A stretch of DNA of 64,000 bases from Polynucleobacter sinensis. GTDB taxonomy: Bacteria > Pseudomonadota > Gammaproteobacteria > Burkholderiales > Burkholderiaceae. The position numbers were made by a program, and so were the translations under genes. The DNA lies in NCBI RefSeq assembly GCF_001595985.1, contig NZ_LOJJ01000008.1, positions 55,726 through 119,725 of the forward strand. The letters are read 5' to 3'. Positions 49,662 through 59,004 of this stretch are shown piece after piece (the stretch's first letter is position 1; each line of letters opens with the position of its first letter). The notes beneath the pieces are model-generated. The model was not told the DNA's origin and searched no databases. It worked only from the letters and a program-made list of their open reading frames with translations.

Positions 49662-49720
49662 GGAATAAGGTCTTAGTAGGTGGTTTATGCATTATCACCA
49701 AAATTATTCCGGCTTATTTA

Positions 49721-49833
49721 GTATCTAAGTACTACTTTTATAGTCTTTATTTACTAATTAAAAGTGCCCTTAAGTACCATATGAAAATAGTTACAACTTT
49801 AGTCTAATAGTTTTTCTATTTATAACTAAAGTT
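49721..49833. promoter_or_regulatory. Regulatory region upstream of the secretion island
   Basis: Within the 178-base AT-rich divergent gap: GTATCTAAGTACTA (49721-49734), resembling motifs at 39371 and 43135, and an inverted repeat AACTTTAGT (49795-49803)/ACTAAAGTT (49825-49833). The right arm is part of TATAACTAAAGTTA, which recurs with one change before the adhesin gene at 63119. It lies 7 bases before the GTG start of the channel gene. Confidence 0.55.
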
Positions 49834-49839
49834 AACGCT

Positions 49840-51462
49840 GTGGCCAATAAAAGTCTTTCAGGCATTCCTGCTGCCAAATTCAAACGACTTCCCATTTACA
49901 TAGCTTGTCTATCGCTGGGTTTGAGTGCATGTACCTCTCCAATCATTAAAGAGGGGGATGCTCCCCCGGCAGCCGAATATGTTCGCTGGCTACCGAAAGA
50001 GTATCGAGCACCCGTTGAAGCAAGTCTTCCGAAGCCCAAGGAATTGTGGTGGCGCGACTTTGAGAGCGAAGAGCTCAATCAAATTGTAGAAACCGGCATT
50101 ACCAATAACTATGATTTAAGGATTGCAGTAGCGCGCGTAGCCCAAACCCGTGCACAAGCAGGAATCACGAAGTCGGCAGAGTACCCAACGATTGATGCGA
50201 TTGGTGGATATTCGATTCAGGCGCCATATCCAGCGATTGGATCTGCGCCGAATACTGCTGCATGGTCAAGTCAGGGTACATGGCAGGCTGGAGCCTTAGT
50301 CAATTACGAGGTGAATCTTTGGGGTAAAAAAGGGTTTGATACTCAATCGGCTTACGCTCAAGCCCTTGCTAGTGAATTTAACCGCGATGCTGTAACACTC
50401 ACTCTGACGGGCGACATTGTGACTACCTATTTCCAGGTGGTATCGCTCAATGAGCGGATTCGAGTGGGTCAAAGAAACTTAGATGCCATTCAGGCATTGA
50501 CCCGTGGTCTTGAGCGTCGCGTTCAGTTAGGTGATGCCACTGATATTGATTTTTTCCAACAAACAATTCTTTTGAACAACACGCGTGCAGCAGTTGTGGG
50601 ATTGCAGCAACAACGAGAGCGTGCATTTAACCGTTTAGCGACATTGGTTGGTAGGACACCTTCTACGATGACGGTGAAGGGTATGTCTGTTGATAAGGTC
50701 AAAGTTCCGGTAGTTGAGCCAGGCTTACCATCAGATCTACTCTGTCGCAGACCAGATATTCGTCGTGCAGAGGCAATGCTGGAATCGGCTAAGTTAGATT
50801 TGTACTCTGCGCGGGCCAATTTATTGCCTAACTTCATGTTAACGGGCGGGGCTGGTTTTGGTAGCTATCTCCTTTCCACGCTCACTATGCCGCAAAGTCT
50901 GTACTACAACCTCACTAGCAATCTACTAGCTAATATTTTTGATGGTGGGAAACGAGAGTCTCAGATTCAGCTAGCTAGCGCTAAGAATGTTGAGATGCTG
51001 GAGTCATATGCAAATACCGTGCTTTCCTCTCTACGTGAAGTGGAGGATTCACTTTCTGGTATTCAATTAACTGCTAGAGCATATTCAGACTTAAGTACGT
51101 CTCGTGATAAAGCTCAGCGCTTGACTGTCATGAGTCAGAGGGTGGTTGAAATGGGCGGTATGGATTTTGTGCAGTTATATGAAATCCAAAGAACCGTATT
51201 TAATTCCGAAGATGCCGCAATTCAGGCGAGATTTGATCAGCTGAGAGCTTCTGTTGACTTATTTAAAGCCATTGGAGGTGGTACCAAATTAGATAACGAT
51301 CCCTGCTTGGGTGGTACCAAATTACCAGCAGCAGATGCGCGCTGGATCCAGGAAGCAAGTAAGTCAGACAAGATTGTTGGTCCAAAGCCAAACCTCGGAA
51401 TTGATAACAAGGGCGACATGATTAATGCCCCAGCCCCCTTAAATAAATCCACCCCTAATTAA
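49840..51462 (+). CDS. NodT/OprM-type outer-membrane channel lipoprotein
   Basis: A 540-residue TolC-fold outer-membrane factor. The signal peptide ends in a lipobox LSAC (Cys31 near CTSPIIKEG), so it is lipid-anchored. The two duplicated helical halves are visible, with GLPSDLLCRRPDIRRAEAML, the NodT-family hallmark, and SARANLLPNFMLTGGAG. The last ~60 residues (KLDNDPCLGGTKLPAAD onward) are extra and low-complexity. NodT-type channels usually serve RND pumps; here the next genes are a type I secretion ABC protein and an HlyD adaptor, so it is probably the exit channel for the adhesin. It starts with GTG and lies 6 bases before the ABC gene. Confidence 0.88.
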   Translation: MANKSLSGIPAAKFKRLPIYIACLSLGLSACTSPIIKEGDAPPAAEYVRWLPKEYRAPVEASLPKPKELWWRDFESEELNQIVETGITNNYDLRIAVARVAQTRAQAGITKSAEYPTIDAIGGYSIQAPYPAIGSAPNTAAWSSQGTWQAGALVNYEVNLWGKKGFDTQSAYAQALASEFNRDAVTLTLTGDIVTTYFQVVSLNERIRVGQRNLDAIQALTRGLERRVQLGDATDIDFFQQTILLNNTRAAVVGLQQQRERAFNRLATLVGRTPSTMTVKGMSVDKVKVPVVEPGLPSDLLCRRPDIRRAEAMLESAKLDLYSARANLLPNFMLTGGAGFGSYLLSTLTMPQSLYYNLTSNLLANIFDGGKRESQIQLASAKNVEMLESYANTVLSSLREVEDSLSGIQLTARAYSDLSTSRDKAQRLTVMSQRVVEMGGMDFVQLYEIQRTVFNSEDAAIQARFDQLRASVDLFKAIGGGTKLDNDPCLGGTKLPAADARWIQEASKSDKIVGPKPNLGIDNKGDMINAPAPLNKSTPN

Positions 51463-51468
51463 AGCGGT

Positions 51469-54400
51469 ATGAATATGAAAAATAACTTTAACTTGGTGAG
51501 TGCAGTGGTCAGGCTGACTAAGAAGACGCTCCAGATTATTTCTTTACCTATTTTGGGATTGTTTGAAGCGATTGTTTCTGCGTTTTTACTGATTGCGTTC
51601 ACGATCCTGAGGGGGTTGGAGGCCATCACTGTATTTACAAAAAAATACCTTACGCCACTCGCTTGTAAGCTGTACGCTGCGATTCAAGGTGCATTGAAAG
51701 CCATTGTTGAGCAGGCGATTCGTTTCCACGCCTTTATGAATCAACCCAGCCAAAGCATCGCTTGGCTTATTAAGCCTATCAATCTTATGCTGATACCGGC
51801 TTATGCCATTATGACTTTTGGATATCGCGTTTTTCTGAAGCTGCATGAAGTGCTTGCTCAGGATTTAGCGGGTCTGGCAGATTTATTGGATAAGAAGTGG
51901 ACTACGCTTTCTGAAAAGTATGGTCTGAATTCTGCGGATTCTGGTGCACAACGCCAGAAATTTACCGAGAAATATTCTGCCAAAAGCCTCGATGAGAAGT
52001 ATCGTGGCTATTTCCAGGTTCGCGCTGACCAGTTCGAAGAAGAGTGGAAATTATTTAGCGAAGAGTTAGCCCAGGTCTACGGGCAAGTAAAACAAGTATT
52101 CCAAAATAAAAAGCAAAAAGACTCGGTTGATCAACTTTCTGCTTTTATGCAAGAGCGTAGCAACATTATTGTCGCGAGCGTATTAATCAATATCTTGGCT
52201 TTGGCGTTTCCATTGCTAATGCTCCAGTTGTACGATCGCATCCTCTCGCATCGATCTGTTGATACCTTAATCGTCTTTTGCGTAGCGGTAGGAACTGCGG
52301 TAGCGCTTGAGGCAGTAATTCGTATTTTTAGATCTTATGCCACTGCTTGGATTTCAGCGCGTTTTGAGCACCAAGGATATGTCTCGCTCACTAGTCGCTT
52401 GCTTGCTGAACCGATTAACGAGTTTGAGCGTAAGGGCACCGGCGCCATTCTTGAGGAATACAAATCGATTTCGACGTTGCGCTATCACTATTCAGGACAG
52501 ACCTTTCAGCAATTGATGGACTTGCCCTTTACGGCGCTCTATGTTTTTATCATTCTCTTTATTAGCCCACTGATCGGCATTGTTCTGCTAATAGGCTATA
52601 CCGCCTTTGTATTTATTACTTGGAAAAATGGCCGCAACTATCCCGCCATTATTAAAGAGCAAAAAGAGATGGATTTGCGTAGAGGCAATCTTCTCACTGA
52701 AATCCTAAAAAACGTGCACACCATGAAGTCAATGACCATGGAGTCATTGATGCTCAGGCGATATGAGCGTTTGCAAGAAAGTTGTGCAATTTTGATGTCA
52801 CGCGTGACTTATGCTCTTGAGATGTCTGCTGGAGTAGGTAGTGTTTTCTCCCCACTGATGACGGTGGTGGTAGTTGCTTTGGGTTCATGGCTGGTCATTA
52901 CAAATCACCTTTCTAATGGTGAGATGGCTGGTTGCATTATGTTGGGTCTGCGTGCTCTAGCGCCATTACAACGATTGGGGGGTATGTGGTCAAAGCATCA
53001 GCAAGATCAAATCTTGCGCGATAAGCTCAACGCAGCACTAAGCAAGCCTGGGCTACCTGCTCACGAAAAAGTCATTGATCCAAATGAATCCGGAGTGGTT
53101 TCTCAGGAGCTGCATGCCTCTAGTCTGTCTTTAAGTAATGTGGCTTTTCAATTTCCAGGCGTGAAGAAGGATATTTTTGAAAACCTCTCTCTGGATATTC
53201 CAGCAGGTGAGTGTATTGCCATCGGTGGTCAGAGTGGTTCTGGCCGAAGTGCTTTATTGCAGTTGATGGCAGGTATCTTGCAGCCTATAGAGGGTGTGGT
53301 CACGCTCAATGGCAAAAATCTTCAAGACTTTAGCATTGAGGATTTAGCCAAAGAGGTTGCTTATTTACCGCAAAGAACGGCTTTATTCGAAGGTTCATTA
53401 TTAGACAACGTCACGGTATTCGATTCGTCACGCATTGATACTGCCATGCGGGTGGCTAAGGATTTAGGCTTATCTGATTTTGTATCCCGTATGCCACGTG
53501 GTTGGGATTCGATAGTGGGGGATATGGCCGCAGATTCAATGCCGCCAGGTTTTCGTCAGCGCGTAGCGATTGTGCGTGCCTTGTCTTCCAATCCTAGCGT
53601 GATTCTGTTTGATGACTCAAGTGCCGCTATGGATTCTGAGGGCGATGCCATGCTCTTGAAATATATCGAGAGTATTCGCGGTAAGGTCACGATTGTTTTG
53701 GTATCCGAGCGCCCATCCTTTGTGCGCTTGGCAAATCGAACTCTTTATTTGCATGACGGCAAACTCTTTGATAATCCTAGTAATAGCGTAAGCCCGCTTC
53801 CGGCGCCTGCCAATGCTTCCTTAACTACTTCTGATATTGCCCCGGTTGGAGCATTACCAGCGGATTATCAGGCTTTACCCCCAGGAGCATTTTTTGAGGC
53901 TGGCCGCCAGCCAGCTTTACCAAGTCAGCGTTGGTCTCATATGGGCGACACCATTAATACCAACTTTAAGCAACTGACGGATTTTTCTGAATGCTTGGCT
54001 TTATTGCTAAAGGTGATTAATTCGCCTTATTCAGCACGTGATGTTGCCGAATCCTTGCCATACTATGCGCCTTCCTTGGATTTGACAGGAATTCAAAATG
54101 CGATGGCCACTTTGGGGTATCAAGTTTCTGAAGTGCCTTGCACATTAAGTGAGATCGACCAGCGTGCATTCCCATGCTTATTCGTACCAGACCATGGGGC
54201 TGCATTTGTAGTCTTAGGCAGAATTGGGCAACAGTTGCGTGTTGGTGAATCTACTGAGGGTGATCCGCGCCTCATGAATGATCTGGCAATGCCTGGCACC
54301 GCCTACTTCTTCCATCAATTGGAGAAGGGCGCCGCCAAGAAAAAATCTTGGGTTAGTCAGACCTTATATCGTTTTGCAGGATTAATTGGCCAAGGTTCTA

Positions 54401-56028
54401 TGGCTTCTTTGATTTCTGGCGTGATTCTGATGGGCTCATCACTATTTCTAATGGCTGCTTATAGCGTGGTGATTCCATCTGGCGCAAAAGAGACCTTGTT
54501 TTACCTGACTATCGGCGCCATTACTGCGGTAATTTTGTCCTACTATTTCGTAAGACAGCGCGCCGATATTTTGTCCTTCATCTCAGGTCGCATTGAATAT
54601 CTCTTTGGAACCGCAGTACTGCAACATGTCTTGGCCTTACCACCTTCCTTCTCGGAGAGGGCTTCTGTCGGTGCTCAGTCTGCCCGCTTGCAAATATTTC
54701 AGGGAATTCGAGATGCGTTTACAGGCCCTTTAGCATCAACGATGCTGGAATTGCCAGCGACATTGGTGCTATTGATTGGCTTGTCAATCATTAACCCTAT
54801 TGCCCTGGTCTTATTTGTGGTTATGGTGGCGGTATACGCATTACTGTTCTTTATCTTTCTCAAGCGCACCAATGATCGTGTGAGTGAATTAGGTCGAGCC
54901 AGTGCTAAGCGTACAGAATTCTTGATTGAGATGATTAGCAAAATGCGCAATGTGCGCGAGTCTGGCGCGCAGTACATGTGGTTAGAGCGGATGCGCGAAG
55001 TATCAGCAAATTCCGCAATGTGCTCATTCCAGGCCGAGCGCCTATCATCCATGTTGGTAGGCATTTCTTACTTTGTGATGATGTTATCGGCCTTGGGTAT
55101 TGTTGCCTTCACGACGCCCGCCGTATTTGATCAAAAACTCAGTTCAGGCGCTTTGATCGCTTCTATGCTCTTAATGTGGCGCGTTCTGACACCATTGCAA
55201 ACACTGTTTACGAATATGACGCGTATTGAGCGTATCCGTAGTGCAGCTAAACAGATTGACTCATTGATGCATATTCAGACTGAGCGTCCAGATGAGATTA
55301 GCGCATCACCAGTCTCTAGAGGGTTGGAGGGACGTTTAGAATTTGCGCGCGTTTCATTCCGATACTCAATGCATACCGACCCCGCTTTAATTGGTATTGA
55401 ATTCAAAGTTCAAGCAGGGGAATCGGTCGCGATCACTGGCGCAAATGGTAGTGGCAAATCCACCTTACTCAAGTTATTGATGGGCATGTACGCTCCTCAA
55501 GCTGGAAGCATCCTCATCGACGGTGTGGATATTCGCCAATTAGATCCATTAGAGCTCAGACGAGTCATTGGTTATGCGCCACAAGATACGCAGTTTTTTA
55601 GAGCCACGATTGCGCAAAATTTACGCCTGGCTAGACCAGATGCTACTGATGATGATATCTACCAAGTCTTAGACATGGCCGGTGCATTAACTGCGGTAAT
55701 GGCGCTGCCAAATGGTATTAACTACCGTTTTGGCGATAACACGAATGAGTTGCCATCCACCCTTAAGCAAAAATTATTACTCGCTAGAACCTATATCACT
55801 AGGGCGCCAATCATGATTTTTGATGAGCCAGGCTCTGGTCTAGATGCCGAAGGTGATCATAAGTTTGTAGAAACGCTGAAGTCGCTAAAAGGCAAAACCA
55901 CGGTGCTCTTTATTAGCCATAGACCAAGTCATATTCGATTGGCGGATACCTTGCTCGTCTTTGATAAGGGCTATCTGAGAGCTGCCGGACCCCCCAATGA
56001 ATTATTGAAGCAGCCCGTATCGGCTTAA
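51469..56028 (+). CDS. Fused double type I secretion ABC transporter with one degenerate ATPase
   Basis: A 1519-residue protein combining two half-transporters. Layout: novel N-terminal region with hydrophobic and amphipathic helices (1-220), first ABC membrane domain (~230-510), first ATPase (~545-775), linker, C39-like domain (~825-950), second membrane domain (~970-1260), second ATPase (~1290-1515). First ATPase: Walker A GQSGSGRS has Arg593 for Lys, Walker B FDD has Asp716 for the catalytic Glu, the switch His is Glu747, signature MPPGF (691-695). Second ATPase: GANGSGKS (Lys1330), FDEP (Glu1453) and His1484 are canonical; signature LPSTL (1428-1432) is atypical. The C39-like domain has Ala912 where the catalytic His is expected, so it should bind but not cleave substrate. 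Type I exporters are normally homodimers, so a fused asymmetric form is unusual. Confidence 0.9.
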   Translation: MNMKNNFNLVSAVVRLTKKTLQIISLPILGLFEAIVSAFLLIAFTILRGLEAITVFTKKYLTPLACKLYAAIQGALKAIVEQAIRFHAFMNQPSQSIAWLIKPINLMLIPAYAIMTFGYRVFLKLHEVLAQDLAGLADLLDKKWTTLSEKYGLNSADSGAQRQKFTEKYSAKSLDEKYRGYFQVRADQFEEEWKLFSEELAQVYGQVKQVFQNKKQKDSVDQLSAFMQERSNIIVASVLINILALAFPLLMLQLYDRILSHRSVDTLIVFCVAVGTAVALEAVIRIFRSYATAWISARFEHQGYVSLTSRLLAEPINEFERKGTGAILEEYKSISTLRYHYSGQTFQQLMDLPFTALYVFIILFISPLIGIVLLIGYTAFVFITWKNGRNYPAIIKEQKEMDLRRGNLLTEILKNVHTMKSMTMESLMLRRYERLQESCAILMSRVTYALEMSAGVGSVFSPLMTVVVVALGSWLVITNHLSNGEMAGCIMLGLRALAPLQRLGGMWSKHQQDQILRDKLNAALSKPGLPAHEKVIDPNESGVVSQELHASSLSLSNVAFQFPGVKKDIFENLSLDIPAGECIAIGGQSGSGRSALLQLMAGILQPIEGVVTLNGKNLQDFSIEDLAKEVAYLPQRTALFEGSLLDNVTVFDSSRIDTAMRVAKDLGLSDFVSRMPRGWDSIVGDMAADSMPPGFRQRVAIVRALSSNPSVILFDDSSAAMDSEGDAMLLKYIESIRGKVTIVLVSERPSFVRLANRTLYLHDGKLFDNPSNSVSPLPAPANASLTTSDIAPVGALPADYQALPPGAFFEAGRQPALPSQRWSHMGDTINTNFKQLTDFSECLALLLKVINSPYSARDVAESLPYYAPSLDLTGIQNAMATLGYQVSEVPCTLSEIDQRAFPCLFVPDHGAAFVVLGRIGQQLRVGESTEGDPRLMNDLAMPGTAYFFHQLEKGAAKKKSWVSQTLYRFAGLIGQGSMASLISGVILMGSSLFLMAAYSVVIPSGAKETLFYLTIGAITAVILSYYFVRQRADILSFISGRIEYLFGTAVLQHVLALPPSFSERASVGAQSARLQIFQGIRDAFTGPLASTMLELPATLVLLIGLSIINPIALVLFVVMVAVYALLFFIFLKRTNDRVSELGRASAKRTEFLIEMISKMRNVRESGAQYMWLERMREVSANSAMCSFQAERLSSMLVGISYFVMMLSALGIVAFTTPAVFDQKLSSGALIASMLLMWRVLTPLQTLFTNMTRIERIRSAAKQIDSLMHIQTERPDEISASPVSRGLEGRLEFARVSFRYSMHTDPALIGIEFKVQAGESVAITGANGSGKSTLLKLLMGMYAPQAGSILIDGVDIRQLDPLELRRVIGYAPQDTQFFRATIAQNLRLARPDATDDDIYQVLDMAGALTAVMALPNGINYRFGDNTNELPSTLKQKLLLARTYITRAPIMIFDEPGSGLDAEGDHKFVETLKSLKGKTTVLFISHRPSHIRLADTLLVFDKGYLRAAGPPNELLKQPVSA

Positions 56029-56075
56029 TGCAGCACCCTAAATTAATTATTAGTACATTTACATGAGAGTTAAAT

Positions 56076-57281
56076 ATGAACGATCAATCTAAAGTTCAGA
56101 ATGGTAGAAATTCCGAGTTGGTCTTGGGAAGCCGAGCTGACAACTATCTGGCAAAAGCGATTCTGCTAGAAGAGGCGGTTCCCCCAACGTATTTGCGAAC
56201 AACGATTAAATTAGTTGCGTATACCGTTGGATTGTTTCTGATTTGGGCTCTCTTCTCAAAGTTGGATGTAGTCGCTTTAGCAACGGGACAGGTCATGCCG
56301 ATTCAGGCTGTCAAGGTGATTCAACATGTTGATGGTGGGCGCATTGCCTCAATCAATGTAGTCGATGGCCAAATCGTTAAAGAGGGCGAGGTATTAATGC
56401 GCCTAAATGACACGGAGCCTAATGCTGAATATGAAACTCTGAAGGCAAAATATTGGGGCTTATATGCCCGTGTTGAAAGATTGCGCGCTCTGATTGATAA
56501 CCGCCCTGCGGATTTCTCACAAGTGCCAACTGAATACGAGAAGATGGTTTTAGAGCAGCAGGCAACCTTGAAGACATCAATGTCTCAAGTCAATCAGCTG
56601 GAAAAAGAAATTAAGATTTTGAGTGAGGTAAGCAATATTCGTGGCGAACTTTCTAAAGAGAAGTTGGCTACCCGTGTTCAAGCCCTGGATGCTCAAAGAA
56701 ATCTGACATTAGCGCAGGCCGAATTGTTACGCTATCAGCGTACCAATATGGATGAGCTTAATATCGCCGCCAATGAAATGGCGCAAACGGATGAGCAGCT
56801 TACTAAAATGCGCGATCGTTTAGAGCGTGTGGACGTCCTTTCGCCCGTGGATGGCGTAGTGCAGGATCTGAAATTTAGAACGGTAGGGGGCGTTGTGCCG
56901 CCTGGCGCTATCCTGATGAATGTAGTTCCAAGTGATGGCCTGATCCAGGCGGATGTCCGCGTTCAGCCTACAGACATTGGTTTTGTCAGAGTGGGGCAAG
57001 ATGTACGAGTCAAGATTGGTACATATGACTTCATGCGCTTTGGCACCGTTGAAGGTAAGGTCACCATGGTTTCTCCATACAGCACTTTGGATGAGAAGCA
57101 GCAGCCATACTTCAAGGTATTGGTGTCTATCCCAACCAAGAATTTAGGTGATGATCCTGCCAAGAAGATTGATCCAGGGATGACTGTGCAGGCTGATATC
57201 GTTACCGATCGTCAAACTGTACTGCGTTATCTCATGCGTCCAATCTATGTTGCATTCCATCAAGGTCTGCGCGAGAGATGA
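56076..57281 (+). CDS. HlyD-family periplasmic adaptor of the type I system
   Basis: A 401-residue membrane-fusion protein. Seen: a short cytoplasmic N-terminus, one helix (LVAYTVGLFLIWALFS), biotinyl-lipoyl halves around VIQHVDGGRIASINVVDGQIVKEGEVL, a short coiled-coil hairpin (~120-250), then VLSPVDGVVQDLKFRTVGGVV and a beta-barrel region to the end. It is shorter than E. coli HlyD (478), with a reduced hairpin. It lies 47 bases after the ABC gene and should bridge it to the NodT-type channel. Its 3' end overlaps the next gene by 35 bases. Confidence 0.93.
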   Translation: MNDQSKVQNGRNSELVLGSRADNYLAKAILLEEAVPPTYLRTTIKLVAYTVGLFLIWALFSKLDVVALATGQVMPIQAVKVIQHVDGGRIASINVVDGQIVKEGEVLMRLNDTEPNAEYETLKAKYWGLYARVERLRALIDNRPADFSQVPTEYEKMVLEQQATLKTSMSQVNQLEKEIKILSEVSNIRGELSKEKLATRVQALDAQRNLTLAQAELLRYQRTNMDELNIAANEMAQTDEQLTKMRDRLERVDVLSPVDGVVQDLKFRTVGGVVPPGAILMNVVPSDGLIQADVRVQPTDIGFVRVGQDVRVKIGTYDFMRFGTVEGKVTMVSPYSTLDEKQQPYFKVLVSIPTKNLGDDPAKKIDPGMTVQADIVTDRQTVLRYLMRPIYVAFHQGLRER

Positions 57282-58986
57282 TTTATTTCAATTAAGAGAA
57301 GCATTGAACGCCAATCCAAAAAAACAAAGTCAATCACTGACAGCTCGCCAGCTGCAAGTGATTGGCTTGGTTGGTCAGGGCTTGTCCAATAAAGAAATTG
57401 CGAATGAATTAAAGATTTCTGAGGGAACTGTAAAACAGCATATTTTTGCTATTTTTAGACTCTTAAATGTCTCCAGTCGGGCAAAGCTAGCAATTGCCAG
57501 TCAACGTCTTAGCCCAGAATCTAAAGTTAAACCGAAGAGGGTGGCAGCTGGAGCCCAATCTAGTTTTGGCTACTCATGGCGCTTAATCGTTGCCGTGGCA
57601 ATTTCTGTTCCAGAGCTAGCCATGGCGGAGGCTGTCAAAGTAATTGAACGTAAAAACTATTTAGATCAATTGCGCTTTGCGGTTGATGAGATGGTGTTTG
57701 CGCTCGATGCCAATAGCATGCTGCTTCCAGATGGAGGGTTGTTAATTTGGTTTGGTCATCCCACATCCCATATTGATGATGTAGATCGTGCTGCATTGCT
57801 AGTACAGTCGATTCGTAGCCGTATCGAGGCGGATGGGGTTGAAGAATTTCATATTGGACTGGGTATTTCCACGCAAGCAGAAATTGTGCCAGCTCAAACT
57901 AAAGTATTAACTGCCGCTAGCGCTTTTCAGCAGGCCTTAAGTCTAGCAAGAAAATCATCGCAATTGACATTAAGTTTGGCTAATGGCTTGACTGAGCGCC
58001 TTTGCTCTGCCTCGGTGCCTTGGTTGGAGTTGCGGCCGACAGCGCGATTAACTAGTGACTCTATTCAGCTAAGACGAAGCGATGATATCAATCTGTCCGA
58101 TCATGGACGCGCCGGCAATAAGGAAAATATTTATGCGATTGGTAATCGTGCTTCGACCCCTATTAAACAATCGCAATGGGGTGACCTCTCCTTTTTGAAA
58201 GAGGTATTCCAGTCGGTGAGTGGTGGCGTGAGCCAATGGTTATGCGTCGAGTCTTGGCCTCCTTCCCTCGCAAACTCTTTGCTAGATGCGATTGCCGTAG
58301 ATGCCACTAAAGCAGGTTTTTTTCCTCTGAAGTTGCACATCCCCAGCGCAAAACGACGCGATATCATTCTCGGGAGCTTATTAACGCAAGTTGAAATTGC
58401 TGCTACTCAGTATGATTTATCGTCTAGTAAGCCAGATTCTACTTTGGACCGTTTTCTCTCCTCTCTTTGGAAAATCTCTACTAAAGCTCCAGTAGTGCTT
58501 CAGGTTGTTGGTATTCAATCCCTCCAAGCACTAAAGAGTGCCCTAGGTGATCGAGGCATAGATCGCTTAGTGGGCCTTCGGGTATTAGTGTTGGTTACTG
58601 ACTTGAGGGATATCCAAAAGCAGCAGACGAGTATTCGGATTTTGGGGCCACGCCCTGATAATGCGGTCTTTACTCGTATCCATACAATGGCTGAGCCGCC
58701 ACTAGATTTACTGCCCGAGGGTGTCCTCGTGGATATGCAGGCTATGGTAGATGATTTATCTCCTGCGGCAAGACAAGTGATATTTGCTGCTGCGCAAACT
58801 CCAGAAAAAGCATTTAATGAGCTTTTGCCACTGGTCAATTTACCCAGACCGGTTCTGCAGGGAGCTTTACAAGAGTTGGTCTCAGTAGGTCTCATTCTTC
58901 CTCGAGATGACCATTATTTTGATTTTAGAGATGCCCTTACTGCTTCGGCGATTGCACAACTGAATAAACAGGTGGTCTCAACTTAA
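57247..58986 (+). CDS. LuxR-type regulator with degenerate cyclase-like and ATPase-like regions
   Basis: A 579-residue protein with the LuxR helix-turn-helix at the N-terminus (residues ~30-85: LTARQLQVIGLVGQGLSNKE, then SEGTVKQHIFAIFRLLNVSS), the reverse of the usual C-terminal position. Residues ~110-260 resemble a class III cyclase fold (LLPDGGLLIWFGHPTSHIDD, FHIGLGISTQAEIVPA, AASAFQQALSLARKS) but lack the metal-binding Asp residues. Residues ~310-480 resemble a STAND/AAA ATPase without a Walker A lysine. The C-terminus looks like another winged helix (PRPVLQGALQELVSVGLILPRD). It probably regulates the island, but the ligand is unknown. The 35-base overlap with the adaptor gene suggests coupled translation; a TTG at 57304 is an alternative start. 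Confidence 0.75.
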   Translation: MLHSIKVCARDDLFQLREALNANPKKQSQSLTARQLQVIGLVGQGLSNKEIANELKISEGTVKQHIFAIFRLLNVSSRAKLAIASQRLSPESKVKPKRVAAGAQSSFGYSWRLIVAVAISVPELAMAEAVKVIERKNYLDQLRFAVDEMVFALDANSMLLPDGGLLIWFGHPTSHIDDVDRAALLVQSIRSRIEADGVEEFHIGLGISTQAEIVPAQTKVLTAASAFQQALSLARKSSQLTLSLANGLTERLCSASVPWLELRPTARLTSDSIQLRRSDDINLSDHGRAGNKENIYAIGNRASTPIKQSQWGDLSFLKEVFQSVSGGVSQWLCVESWPPSLANSLLDAIAVDATKAGFFPLKLHIPSAKRRDIILGSLLTQVEIAATQYDLSSSKPDSTLDRFLSSLWKISTKAPVVLQVVGIQSLQALKSALGDRGIDRLVGLRVLVLVTDLRDIQKQQTSIRILGPRPDNAVFTRIHTMAEPPLDLLPEGVLVDMQAMVDDLSPAARQVIFAAAQTPEKAFNELLPLVNLPRPVLQGALQELVSVGLILPRDDHYFDFRDALTASAIAQLNKQVVST

Positions 58987-59004
58987 CATTTTTTAATTTG
59001 ATTG

